36,890 nucleotides of DNA from Alistipes sp. (GCA_017501625.1 JAFVWO010000045.1:1-36890); one strand, 5' to 3'. Positions 1 through 8,257 are shown, counted from the stretch's first letter. Numbers and translations: made by a program. Notes: generated from the letters alone by a model not told the origin.

Positions 1-143
1 ACCACAAACATAGCTCGATATCCATAGCTCATGGATGAAAACTCCTTAAACTCGGCATCGCGGCTCGGTGTGACCTCGCCCTTAAAGTGAGTCCTTGAGT
101 GTCGTATATTCCCCGGATTGTGGTTTCTTAGGCCTCTACTCAT
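1..143 (-). CDS. Phage lysozyme-like / P5-type protein, N-terminal fragment (runs off left edge)
   Basis: Translating leftward from the ATG at 143 gives 47 codons with no stop. They begin MSRGLRNHNPGNIRHS and continue with FKGE and a SYGYRAMF segment. The RGLRNxNPGNIR opening is characteristic of a small phage protein common in Bacteroidales genomes, usually annotated structural protein P5 or lysozyme/transglycosylase-like. The start codon overlaps the last 8 bases of the holin gene (136-143), which suggests translational coupling and a lysis module (holin plus cell-wall enzyme). The rest lies outside the window, so catalytic residues cannot be checked. The family call rests on the N-terminal motif only. 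Confidence 0.7.
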   Translation of the reverse strand, partial: MSRGLRNHNPGNIRHSRTHFKGEVTPSRDAEFKEFSSMSYGYRAMFV

Positions 144-561
144 CGCCCACCTCCTCTCCTACGCGGCGCTTAATCCATCTTCCGAGCCACTCAAAGAGTG
201 GTGCACGGCTGATAGTTGCGGCATTTTCCAAGAACGACCACAACTCCACGCCACAGACAAAGCCTGTGAATATGTTGGCGAGGTTGAGGTGCATGAAGCC
301 GAGGATGTAGCTGTCGACAATCCACATCATGACGATGGCGATGGCTACAAAGCCGGCCTTGGCCACCGTGCGCCATGCCTTGCGGCTCTCCAGCCACCAC
401 TCCCGCCCCTCGCGCCGAGCCACAGCACGTGAGGCGGCGATGCCCGTGCAGAAGTCGATGGCGACGAAGAGCAGGGCCGTAGCGACGAGGGGTGCTACGG
501 GGCAGAGTGTAGCCACGATAGCGGCGAGCGTGGCACTAATATACTTGAACAATATTTCCAT
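136..561 (-). CDS. Phage holin-like small membrane protein
   Basis: This is a 141-residue protein. It has a hydrophobic N-terminal stretch (about residues 8-35, rich in Ala, Leu and Val), a charged arginine-rich loop around 45-60, further hydrophobic segments near 68-90 and 93-115, and a basic C-terminus. Length, repeated membrane segments and a position directly before a cell-wall-enzyme-like gene fit a holin of the Bacteroidetes phage type, which would make inner-membrane lesions that let the lysin reach the wall. The start overlaps the end of the DUF6712-like gene by 26 bases (536-561). Holins diverge quickly, so the family name is an inference from topology and context. Confidence 0.65.
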   Translation of the reverse strand: MEILFKYISATLAAIVATLCPVAPLVATALLFVAIDFCTGIAASRAVARREGREWWLESRKAWRTVAKAGFVAIAIVMMWIVDSYILGFMHLNLANIFTGFVCGVELWSFLENAATISRAPLFEWLGRWIKRRVGEEVGDE

Positions 562-994
562 CTATAGAACAACGATTTAAGGGGTTTTTGTCGGGGTTGT
601 ACTCGGGGTAGTCTGTAGCCCGAGTGTTGAGATGCTCGGCGAGAGCGCGTGAGAGTGTTCGAGCCCTGAGGCGTAGCGAGCGACAACGCTCCGTGGTAGC
701 CTCGTTATCGGCTGAGGAGTTACTTGTTGCCATACATACGTCGCAGCGCGATGCCAAGAGGGGCTCGACGATATAGCGTGTCCATGCTGCGACCTGTGGT
801 GCGATGTAGTCATCCCTCAGGCTCGGATAGTTGCCGGCAAGGAGCTTATCGTAGAGCTCGTGACCCACGATGGGGCATAGGTAGCGCTCCTCCGTAGTAG
901 CAATATCGAGGTCGGTGATAACGGCTATGTTATACACCTCATCGGTGCTAAACGCAAGCCTCATAACCTCTTCAGGTGTGATTAACGTCTTCAT
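536..994 (-). CDS. DUF6712-like phage head-tail connector protein
   Basis: This 152-residue soluble protein has a conserved-looking middle (GHELYDKLLAGNY, then a helix with AAWTRYIVEPLLASR) and an arginine-rich C-terminal helix followed by YPEYNPDKN. The layout matches the DUF6712 family of Bacteroidetes phages, thought to be a head-completion or connector protein. It begins 3 bases after the portal stop and overlaps the holin start, so it belongs to the same transcript. A connector next to a portal fits known virion assembly, in which a ring below the portal joins head to tail. The assignment is by recalled family pattern. Confidence 0.6.
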   Translation of the reverse strand: MKTLITPEEVMRLAFSTDEVYNIAVITDLDIATTEERYLCPIVGHELYDKLLAGNYPSLRDDYIAPQVAAWTRYIVEPLLASRCDVCMATSNSSADNEATTERCRSLRLRARTLSRALAEHLNTRATDYPEYNPDKNPLNRCSIDGNIVQVY

Positions 995-997
995 AGT

Positions 998-2218
998 CTA
1001 CTCGATTGAACGTATGTTATACTTCGTTATCTCGGCAAGGAAGTGCTGCTGTTCGGGGTCGCTCTCGTCGTAGTCGAGACCATCGGCACGGCGAGCCTCC
1101 CATATACGCATATATAGGGGCTTTGAGCGCGAAGGCGGGCGGTTGACGATGTCGAGCGACGAGGCATCTATGCCAAGCAGAGAGGATATTATGGCTCGTA
1201 TGGGCTCTAACAATTGTGCCTGAATGGGTAAGATTACGGTGTTCAGGGCCACCTCATACTCCTGAAGTATACGGTCTGTTGAGAAGCCCGAGGCATAATC
1301 TAAGCCGCTGAGCGAGCGAAACCACGAGTGTGCGACGACCAAGTCCGATTCGGCTACGGTGTGCAACGTGTGCCAGTCGCCATCGGTCGAGGTGTTGATG
1401 GGGATGAAGCGCGAGTTGTCACCCTCGGCATTGTCGCGCAGCACGAAGAGCACCTGCCCCGGATTGCCGGCAAACTTCTCCTCCGCAAGGCGCACAACGC
1501 GGTCGGCCTCCTCTTCGTTGTCTACCGCACCATCGAGCATCATCACGCCCGAGAGTTGAAAGGCGTTGTCTATGCGCGATATGTTCCAGCGGTCGGTCTT
1601 GTAGACAATAGCTGCGGCATCTAATGCGGCGATGTATGGTGCCACGCCGTAGTGCGAAAACATAGGCTCGTAGCTCTTGTAGTGTACGACGGAGCGTAGT
1701 GTGCCATCCTCCATAGGCTCAAAAAGCGGATATAGCGGGAGTGTTACAGCCTCGGTGCTATTAAACTGCGCCCAGTTGTGATGGAGGACAACGTGCGACG
1801 AGTCACACGCCACGCGACACCGTGAGGCATCGATATGGTAGAAGGCGAGGAAGGAGTGCTTAGCATCGGTCACAACCTCCATGAAGGCGTTGCCGAACAT
1901 CGCTTCGTCCATGGCTATGCGGCGTAGCACCCCGTGCAACGACTCACCGCTGCCATTGGCATGCTCTACCATATACTTCAACTCGGCCGAGCCCTCGGCG
2001 TAGGTAAATCCCTTGCCTGAGATATAGTCCGCCTTGTCGTTGATGATGCGGCGATGTGCTACCGAGCGGCGTGCCAAGAGCGAGAGGGCATACGGCAGCA
2101 TGTTGTCGCCGCCCCATCGCCATACCTTGTTTGTGGCCGTAGCACCACCCGCACCGGAGCCCAAAAGGGGCTCCGAGCGGTTCTGTGTGGCAACCACACG
2201 TGTTGATACTTTAGACAT
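998..2218 (-). CDS. Phage portal protein
   Basis: This 406-residue protein would form the dodecameric ring at one capsid vertex through which DNA is packaged and ejected. Its layout is that of PBSX/HK97-type portals: an N-terminal region with WGGDNMLPYALSLL, then RRIINDKADYISGKGF, a section around MDEAMFGNAFMEVV with HIDASRCRV, and a long helical stretch followed by the SLSGLDYASGFSTDRILQEYE region near residue 310, ending in a C-terminal helix rich in Leu and Ile. Length is normal. It sits between capsid and connector genes. No truncation or frameshift is seen. In many tailed phages the portal is encoded before protease and capsid; here it follows them. Confidence 0.8.
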   Translation of the reverse strand: MSKVSTRVVATQNRSEPLLGSGAGGATATNKVWRWGGDNMLPYALSLLARRSVAHRRIINDKADYISGKGFTYAEGSAELKYMVEHANGSGESLHGVLRRIAMDEAMFGNAFMEVVTDAKHSFLAFYHIDASRCRVACDSSHVVLHHNWAQFNSTEAVTLPLYPLFEPMEDGTLRSVVHYKSYEPMFSHYGVAPYIAALDAAAIVYKTDRWNISRIDNAFQLSGVMMLDGAVDNEEEADRVVRLAEEKFAGNPGQVLFVLRDNAEGDNSRFIPINTSTDGDWHTLHTVAESDLVVAHSWFRSLSGLDYASGFSTDRILQEYEVALNTVILPIQAQLLEPIRAIISSLLGIDASSLDIVNRPPSRSKPLYMRIWEARRADGLDYDESDPEQQHFLAEITKYNIRSIE

Positions 2219-2250
2219 AGCTGATAGTTTTAAGGGTGTAACGGCCTGTG

Positions 2251-3219
2251 TTAGAACGTAGAGAGAACCAATAAGTTCTCGTCAAGAATCTCTGCGCCAA
2301 CGAGGAACGTAGCACGCTGGCGATTCTCCATCTCGTCGGGGTTGTACCACATGCGGACCTCCGAGCCGGGCATATCGGCCGTGTTCACCGCCAAGGCGAG
2401 GTTGCGGCTGTCGGTGAGGATGCAGTGTGTCGATGACCCATTGCAGTGTAGGGGCATGTGGTGCGAGATGCCCATGTCTACAATCTTTATACCGTGGTAC
2501 GAGAGTTCGCGACGTCCCGACACAAGATCGGTATATGCGCCATCGCTACCGCAGCTATCGAGGTACTCCTCGTAGGCGTTGCATATATCCGATGTCACGT
2601 AGAAGGCCAAGTGTCCCTCAGGCTTGAGCGCCTTAAGTTCGGGCGAGGCGGCATCCCACATATCGCGGAATATGCCGAGGATGGTGCTACTCGAGAGTGT
2701 TGTCTCCGAGAAATCGACACACGGGAACTCCGTCTCGTCGTAGTAGCGGTAGGCAAGCGTAAGGAAGCCATCGATGTTGGAGTATACGGGGGCCTGCTTG
2801 TCGCCCATCCACATCAGCACGCGAAGATTCTCGGCGATAGCCTTACGGAACATCTCTGTTTCGGCCTGCTCAAGCTCGGTGCCTGTTAGGTCGTCGAGGC
2901 TCACGTCGGCACGACCTACGATAAGCTCGTATACCTGCTGAAAGTAGTTCTGAGCCGAGAAGGCAACCTCTGCCTTAACCTTGCTCATCTCGATAGTCTT
3001 CTGCATGCGCTCCGATGCGCTGCCACCGGTCCATCCTGAGCTATACTTCTGGAGGATGTTCGATCGCGGGCTCCATAGCTGGATTGTGGTTGGCACGGGC
3101 ATGTTGTAGAGTACGCGAATGCCGAGCTCTTCGGCGCTGGCGCCCGAAAACATAGGGCGGAAAAAGATTGTCTCGAGGTCGCGACCTGTGTAGGTCTTAG
3201 GATTTTCAATAAGTCCCAT
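2251..3219 (-). CDS. Phage major capsid protein
   Basis: This 322-residue protein is predicted to build the head shell. It has an N-terminal region reading FFRPMFSGASAEELGIRVLY, a middle helix with KAIAENLRVLMWMGDKQAPVY, then an alternating strand/helix section (LAFYVTSDICNAYEEYL, YHGIKIVDMG, HCILTDSRNLALAV) and a C-terminal beta segment (MWYNPDEMENRQRATFLVGAEI). The pattern 'substrate-like helix, then YHGIKIV, then ILTDSRNLA' resembles HK97-fold capsids of Bacteroidales phages. It directly follows the ClpP-like prohead protease in the transcript, as expected. The leader is AT-rich without a clear Shine-Dalgarno, which is typical of well-expressed Bacteroidetes genes. Confidence 0.75.
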   Translation of the reverse strand: MGLIENPKTYTGRDLETIFFRPMFSGASAEELGIRVLYNMPVPTTIQLWSPRSNILQKYSSGWTGGSASERMQKTIEMSKVKAEVAFSAQNYFQQVYELIVGRADVSLDDLTGTELEQAETEMFRKAIAENLRVLMWMGDKQAPVYSNIDGFLTLAYRYYDETEFPCVDFSETTLSSSTILGIFRDMWDAASPELKALKPEGHLAFYVTSDICNAYEEYLDSCGSDGAYTDLVSGRRELSYHGIKIVDMGISHHMPLHCNGSSTHCILTDSRNLALAVNTADMPGSEVRMWYNPDEMENRQRATFLVGAEILDENLLVLSTF

Positions 3220-3256
3220 AATAGTTAAATTTAGATGTTAATAAATGATTTGTTAT

Positions 3257-3278
3257 CAGGCTTTTGAGGCCTGTTTTT
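3257..3278 (+). terminator. Small hairpin with T-run in the capsid leader (orientation opposite to the genes)
   Basis: On the plus strand CAGGC (3257-3261) pairs with GCCTG (3269-3273) around a 7-base loop and is followed by five T (3274-3278). It lies in the 88-base gap between protease and capsid genes. As an intrinsic terminator it would act on plus-strand (antisense) transcripts. On the minus-strand mRNA the same hairpin sits in the capsid leader about 40 bases upstream of the start and might be a processing or stability element. The stem is short, so either role is uncertain. Confidence 0.35.
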
Positions 3279-3307
3279 AGGTTGTGTTCTCATCTTTTGC
3301 GATGCTC

Positions 3308-4480
3308 CTATCGCATCTTCATCCTGCGGGCATCGCTGTCGTAAGCCTTGGCGCGTGGATTGGCCGTAAAGTCTACGGGATCGGGGTCCTCCACAGCCTT
3401 GACCGTCGAAGGCTTCACGGCACGCTGGTGCTCCTCGAAATCGATGGCTACATCCTCGCTCTTAGGTTGTGGGGCAATGTCGCATGTCGTTTGGCGCGAG
3501 ATGTAGTTGATGTCATCCTCCGCAGCAGGTGTCTTATCACCCGTACCTACCCCTATGGCCTTAAGAAGAGCCTTTACGCCATGCTTGGTGCGTTCAGCAA
3601 TGCTCTGCTCGTGCTCATCGGTTGTCACATCGCCCTCGATTTTGTCGACAAGTCCTGCCTCGACACTTTCGGTCGGTGAGAGCCATCTTCCTCGACCCCC
3701 ATTTTCGGACATCAGCGCCTCGATGGTCTCCACCTCACGGCCGGAGCGCGATGCGTATATCTCGGCGATGCGACGGTCTGTCTGTCTAAGCATCTCAACC
3801 TCCGCCTGAAGTTCCTCGGCATTACCCTCCGTTGCGCATAGCGAGTTGTGGATGAGATATAGCGACGATGGTGCTATGAGCCTACATCCCTCGCTTGCGG
3901 CCTGTGCTACGATGGTTGCTGCCGAGGCAGTGTAGCCATAACAACATGTGGTTATGTGTGCTCCGGTGGCACGTAGCGCCTCGTATATGAGGATGGCATC
4001 GTTGACATCGCCCCCCGTGGAGCGAATGTTCACTCGTATGTGCGTGTTGCGAATGTCGGCAATCTCCGACACACACTCGCGGAAGCGTTCATAGGTAGCA
4101 ACGCGACTCTCGGGGTTGTCGAACTGCCACGTCTCGCTGAGGCCGATAGTTCCCTCGATGTCAATGGTGGTGTGGTCCACCTCGTTCTTAATCTTGATAG
4201 TTCGGTTCATCTCTTTGTTTTTAGTCTGTTTATCCACGATGTATACCGCCTTACGTACCTTCTCGTAGGAGCAGTTGAAGCGTTCAGCGGTGACATACAT
4301 CGCACGGCAGCGGCCATGGCAAAGCTTCGTGAGCCTATTAACCATGCGGTGCAAGGCTTGTTGCTCGTACCTTCGCATATCGAGCATATCGTATTCGAGC
4401 AGTTGTCCAATGAGGCGTTCATATCGACGCGAAGGGCGAGGCGCGGGCGTTTTGTGCCCCTGCCAATGTGATGTTGTCAT
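3308..4480 (-). CDS. ClpP-type prohead (maturation) protease with extra N-terminal segment
   Basis: The 390-residue product carries a ClpP-fold phage protease. The domain starts near residue 91 (MNRTIKIKNE), with the IDIEGTIG strand, NIRSTGGDVNDAI, the probable nucleophile Ser in GYTASAAT, the His in YLIHNSL and a later Asp in GLVDKIEGD. That is a Ser-His-Asp set in ClpP order. It would cleave scaffold or capsid N-termini during head assembly. The C-terminal 80 or so residues are polar and low-conservation. Residues 1-90 are unusual: basic, with a helix-turn-helix-like stretch (TAERFNCSYEKVRKAVY). Met91 (codon 4208-4210) is preceded by AAAGAG and matches the start expected for this family, so an internal start or a fusion is possible. 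Confidence 0.75.
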   Translation of the reverse strand: MTTSHWQGHKTPAPRPSRRYERLIGQLLEYDMLDMRRYEQQALHRMVNRLTKLCHGRCRAMYVTAERFNCSYEKVRKAVYIVDKQTKNKEMNRTIKIKNEVDHTTIDIEGTIGLSETWQFDNPESRVATYERFRECVSEIADIRNTHIRVNIRSTGGDVNDAILIYEALRATGAHITTCCYGYTASAATIVAQAASEGCRLIAPSSLYLIHNSLCATEGNAEELQAEVEMLRQTDRRIAEIYASRSGREVETIEALMSENGGRGRWLSPTESVEAGLVDKIEGDVTTDEHEQSIAERTKHGVKALLKAIGVGTGDKTPAAEDDINYISRQTTCDIAPQPKSEDVAIDFEEHQRAVKPSTVKAVEDPDPVDFTANPRAKAYDSDARRMKMR

Positions 4481-4510
4481 ACGTAAAAAATGTTTGTTAT
4501 TCTATTTAGC

Positions 4511-6826
4511 TTAATCCTCCAACAGGCGCTGGAAGCGACATGTCGCGATGTGGCTTTCGACATCGTAATCGACTATCTCGTCGAGCCTGAATAGCGAGCT
4601 GTCGTTGCCAATACGCAGCCTAAAGCGTGAGCGTATCGTTGCGCCCTCGTTCGTAGGGTCGAAGAGCGTGATATACTCCTCGGGGTGGAGCGTGACCTTC
4701 GTCGTAAGCCACTGGCGTGTAGCCCCTTGGCGTAGCTCGCTATCGAAGTATCGGTGCAGACCCTCGCAGCCGTCGCGGTCGTCGTAGCATAGCGTTTGGC
4801 CATGTGTTGGAGAGTGGAAGGAGGCCATCGGATAACTATCTCCTTCACCTGCGGGCCATCGTTCCTCTGAGGGTAGACTCTGCATGCCGAAGTAGAGGAC
4901 TATGCGGGGTGCTATGTAGTCGTCGTCGCCCACCGCATCCCTATCTCCAACCGTAAGCACCTCGGCTGAGGGGGCCATCGAGAGCGCTCCACTGAACGAT
5001 GCCGTAGGCATGAAGAGGGGGTTGCGACGTGTGTCGGTGGCGTGCTTTGCGGCATAGCTGTTGTTCACAAAGCTCCACATGCCCAACTCTTTGCCCTCGC
5101 TCATGCGTGCTGCGGCTCCATCGGAGGGTTGATATCCCAACTTCGTGCACTCGAAGCTCTCCGTGGCGCACTCGTCGTAGGCGAGGCTCTCCCCTGTCTG
5201 TCGCTCGCGCCAGTCGCACACGTCGCCATTGAAGAATGTGTCGTAGGGCTCGATGTAGAGCGTGTGCGAAGGCTTGTGGGAGTAGATGCAGAGGTTGAAC
5301 ATCTGTGCTACGGCCTCCATGAGCGCAGCCTGCGATATGTCGTGGTTGGCGACATCCTCGAATGTGAGCTCCTCGCCATACCCTGCAGCGCCACCGAAAA
5401 CGGGTGTTATGCTGCATCGCGAAAGGAGTGTTATGCTCTGTCCTACCTCGGCACCCTCGATAGCGAGGTCGTTGAAACGTCGCGGTGATGTCGGCGTACA
5501 CACCTCGAAGGGTGTGCGTATCGTCAGCTCCACGGTACGTTGACCACGCTCAGCTACATACCCCTCGTAGAGCGCCCAGTCGTTCAAATAGGGAACGTAT
5601 AAGGCATCGTCGGAGAGTTTGTAGTATAGCTTGGGCGTGCCGCTATACTCCGCATCGAAGGTTATGGTCGATATCGCCTCGGAGACCTCGCCGACACCTG
5701 AGAGATAGTACTTTACATCGGGGTCGAAGTCGAAGATGAAGAGCTTATACTGCACGCCCCCAACTATACTGTTGCGCATATCCTTAAACGGATTTTGCAA
5801 CACCATATCGACATAGCAATTGTTGCCCACGTATACGCGGTCGAAGCCCTTAAGGCGCTTGGACGACAGGATGCGGTAGTCGGTCTTATAGCGCAGATGT
5901 ATGTCGAAGGCTACCTTTATCTCGCGCTTGGGGACAAATACCGGCTCTCCGAGCTCGAAGCGGAAGCATCCTCCTCGGGAGTAGGCCTCGCCCAGAGGCG
6001 CGCCATCCTCATCCTCGACGTTGGGGTTTACCGTGTCGACTAACGCCCCTGTCGATGCCGCCATTGCGGGATTACGCAGATCCACGCGGCCCAAAACCCC
6101 TGCTGTTGCCGTCGTCGATGCAGAGCGCATAGCCTTGAAGCCCATCTGTGAGTATGCTGCAGCAACATTCAAACGATGATACGCACCACTTATCATCAGT
6201 CGCTTGGCAAACTCCGTATCGAGGAAGTCGCTGCGTAGCGTATAGCCGCTATCGCGCATGATACTCCTCAGAACCTCGTGTAGCGATATAAAGGGGTGGT
6301 AGTCCTGCGGAAGGAGCATCTGCTGCGATACATAGAGCCCTGTTGCTGCCGGCTCAGGATAGCTGTCGCGACGTATCGGCAGCATGCGCACAGCCCCATC
6401 GTCGCTCCACGACTGCTGAACACTCTCCATGTCCATTCGTCGGTCGCACGTTATGCTGCTCTTGTTAAGGCGTGTTCTGGCGGCTCTCTCTGCCCACTTG
6501 TCACCTCCGGAGCGTACCTCCACCTCGTAGTTCTCACCCTTTGCTGTGTTTTCCGTGCCGAGAAGTATTACACGCCCATCGAAGAGCACAACGCCATCGA
6601 CAATAAGCTCGGCATGGTGGTAGCTGTCGTTAAAGTCGCTCGCCCTATGGAGGTCGAGAGCAAAGCCAAAGAGCCTGTCCACCTCTGTCGTGGAGCTAAC
6701 CCTCACTCTCATCGTGTCGCCCTCGCGCCACGACTCTACGCTACGTAGCCTCTTGGCATTGTACATTGGCAGTTGCACGTCGTCGGCCAAAGGGCACACT
6801 ATGCCATCAATCTTAAATACCATCAT
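4511..6826 (-). CDS. Large phage tail/baseplate-like protein
   Basis: This 771-residue protein is rich in beta-strand-like sequence and aromatic residues, with no signal peptide or membrane segment. The start is placed at the ATG at 6826: AGGAGG lies just upstream and the start overlaps the previous gene's TGA in an ATGA arrangement. A GTG 15 bases further upstream is the alternative. Features include an N-terminal part resembling a modifier of tail structures (VFKIDGIVCPLADDVQL), a central region with MRDSGYTLRSDFL, and a C-terminal LRIGNDSSLFRLDEIVDYD section. I do not recognise a named domain. Length and its place in a virion gene cluster suggest a tail-tip or baseplate component. Confidence 0.5.
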   Translation of the reverse strand: MMVFKIDGIVCPLADDVQLPMYNAKRLRSVESWREGDTMRVRVSSTTEVDRLFGFALDLHRASDFNDSYHHAELIVDGVVLFDGRVILLGTENTAKGENYEVEVRSGGDKWAERAARTRLNKSSITCDRRMDMESVQQSWSDDGAVRMLPIRRDSYPEPAATGLYVSQQMLLPQDYHPFISLHEVLRSIMRDSGYTLRSDFLDTEFAKRLMISGAYHRLNVAAAYSQMGFKAMRSASTTATAGVLGRVDLRNPAMAASTGALVDTVNPNVEDEDGAPLGEAYSRGGCFRFELGEPVFVPKREIKVAFDIHLRYKTDYRILSSKRLKGFDRVYVGNNCYVDMVLQNPFKDMRNSIVGGVQYKLFIFDFDPDVKYYLSGVGEVSEAISTITFDAEYSGTPKLYYKLSDDALYVPYLNDWALYEGYVAERGQRTVELTIRTPFEVCTPTSPRRFNDLAIEGAEVGQSITLLSRCSITPVFGGAAGYGEELTFEDVANHDISQAALMEAVAQMFNLCIYSHKPSHTLYIEPYDTFFNGDVCDWRERQTGESLAYDECATESFECTKLGYQPSDGAAARMSEGKELGMWSFVNNSYAAKHATDTRRNPLFMPTASFSGALSMAPSAEVLTVGDRDAVGDDDYIAPRIVLYFGMQSLPSEERWPAGEGDSYPMASFHSPTHGQTLCYDDRDGCEGLHRYFDSELRQGATRQWLTTKVTLHPEEYITLFDPTNEGATIRSRFRLRIGNDSSLFRLDEIVDYDVESHIATCRFQRLLED

Positions 6827-7773
6827 AAGCCTCCTCTCCACTCTTTTTCAACAATTAACTCCATACGGCGCATTTCTCCATGGTCATCAAATGTTATCTT
6901 GCGGTCGGCAAGCTTCAGTTTGTTGCACTCTTCACCGCGACACTCGAATACCTCGGGCGATACTATGACCATCGCTATGCGCTCCATCTCCTCGCGCTTC
7001 TCAAATGCCGACACCAAGCGATACCGCGCCACTACACCCCTTAGTCGCGGAGCACGCCCCCTAATCTCCGTCATCAGCTCTGCCTCGAAGCTCTTACGTG
7101 CTGAGCGCGGAAATGTGTAACATTCGATGCCGCCTTTGGGGTTGTACCATGCTATGCGGTAGCTCGTGCTTGTGGGCTCAACGACCGTATAATCAAAGAT
7201 GTACGTCTGCGCACGGTCGCACACGACCTTAACCCTTATCGGCACATTATCACCCGCAAACGATGAGGTAGATATGGCTATCTCTACGGGCATGCCTCGG
7301 CTGTTTATCGCCGAGAAGTTTTCGATAGCCGTAACTCGCCTGTCGGAAGCCGATACGCGCACCTCCCTCTGCGCAAATGCCGTAAGACGAATAACATCAC
7401 CGCGCTCCACCACCGCGGGTTGATTTGTGTCGGATAGCATGTGTGGCGTGCTGCAATCCAATGGCGCTCGGTAGAATACTCGCTCCGGAGAGTCTACCCC
7501 TTCGGCTCGCACTACGATGCATCGTGCCGAGGGCGATAGCGCGATTTTGGCAGACGAGGGTGTCGCTGCACCTACGGCATTTCGCACGTATGGGGCTATG
7601 TCAATCTCGGCTTGGATGATGCCATAAAGACGTCGCGTGCCTAAAATCTCCCCACTTATGGCATCTACCACCTCCACGCAAACATCGCTTGGTTGGTTCT
7701 GCTCTGTAGCTATGGTGTAACATAGTGCCACATCCCATGATGCTCCATTTTCGGGAATTTTTACGAACTTCAT
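6823..7773 (-). CDS. Phage virion-associated protein, probably tail/baseplate
   Basis: This 316-residue soluble protein is the first gene of the leftward phage transcript. It has beta-rich sequence throughout, a YGIIQAEIDIAPYVRNAV segment, a central section ending in YRIAWYNPKGGIECYTFPRS, and a C-terminal part with MIVSPEVFECRGEECNKLKLADRKI and MELIVEKEWRGGL. No known domain is recognised with certainty. Its stop overlaps the start of the 771-residue protein by 4 bases, so the two are probably made together and interact. The 'WYNPKGG' type motif and the partner gene recall paired tail proteins of Bacteroidales phages. Function is inferred from context. Confidence 0.45.
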   Translation of the reverse strand: MKFVKIPENGASWDVALCYTIATEQNQPSDVCVEVVDAISGEILGTRRLYGIIQAEIDIAPYVRNAVGAATPSSAKIALSPSARCIVVRAEGVDSPERVFYRAPLDCSTPHMLSDTNQPAVVERGDVIRLTAFAQREVRVSASDRRVTAIENFSAINSRGMPVEIAISTSSFAGDNVPIRVKVVCDRAQTYIFDYTVVEPTSTSYRIAWYNPKGGIECYTFPRSARKSFEAELMTEIRGRAPRLRGVVARYRLVSAFEKREEMERIAMVIVSPEVFECRGEECNKLKLADRKITFDDHGEMRRMELIVEKEWRGGL

Positions 7774-7861
7774 TTGTTAAATTATTTAAGATGTTGTGTT
7801 TTTTGTTGGTCAAGTGCAATTATCGGCGATAAAACCGGAGCCTTATTTACATTCCACAGGC

Positions 7862-7979
7862 TGTTAATAATTCATTAATATAAAGTTGATAACTGTTAAT
7901 TATAAACATAAATAACCTAATCTACAATAATATAACGATGTTAATAACTTGTTTTTAGCTGTGTCTTAAATGTTGATAA
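7862..7979 (+). repeat. Cluster of five TGTTRATAA-like 9-mers, all on one strand
   Basis: Copies are at 7862-7870 (TGTTAATAA), 7884-7892 (AGTTGATAA), 7894-7902 (TGTTAATTA), 7939-7947 (TGTTAATAA) and 7971-7979 (TGTTGATAA). Start-to-start spacings are 22, 10, 45 and 32, three of them close to whole helical turns. The reverse complement TTATYAACA resembles a DnaA box (TTATNCACA) with one changed position. A TTCCACAGG lies just to the left and AT-rich DNA just to the right. The repeats fall inside the inferred leader of the phage operon. A replication-initiator site or an operator are both possible. Confidence 0.45.
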
Positions 7980-8020
7980 TGGCTTTTGGTCAACTGTCCG
8001 ATAAGTGGCGTTTGACGGTA

Positions 8021-8051
8021 CAAATATACAACCTCAAAAAGGCGTTGTCAA
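8021..8051 (-). promoter_or_regulatory. Bacteroidetes-type promoter facing the phage operon
   Basis: On the minus strand a TTG (8049-8051) is followed after 20 bases by TATATTTG (8021-8028), matching the Bacteroidetes sigma consensus TTG, 19-21 bases, TAnnTTTG. Transcription would start near 8015 and give a leader of about 240 bases before the first phage gene at 7773. The leader is AT-rich and contains the TGTTRATAA cluster. No other gene lies between, so the phage genes are the natural target. Confidence 0.65.
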
Positions 8052-8249
8052 GTCTTTTTGTTAAAAATTTTTACTACAAATTCTAGAAAAATATCAAACA
8101 ATTTAACCCTCAAGACATTGCGTGGATTGATTAATTTTTCTTTTTTGCTCGGATGCTGTCGGCATCGCCATGTCTTGTGTTCGAGGGCAATCTCGCGGAG
8201 TGTTGCTGTTTTTATGGAAAAAGCTACACGGAGAATGAAAAATTTTCGT

Positions 8250-8257
8250 TATATTTG
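8250..8257 (+). promoter_or_regulatory. prfA promoter -7 element
   Basis: TATATTTG at 8250-8257 matches the Bacteroidetes -7 consensus TAnnTTTG, 25 bases before the prfA start codon. A TTG at the expected upstream distance is not evident, so only the -7 box supports it. The segment 8052-8249 between the two divergent promoters has no convincing gene. Confidence 0.55.

Noticed and set aside
1..7773. Long plus-strand open frames opposite the phage genes
   Set aside because: They are shadows of the GC-rich minus-strand genes with no domain, leader or start signal.
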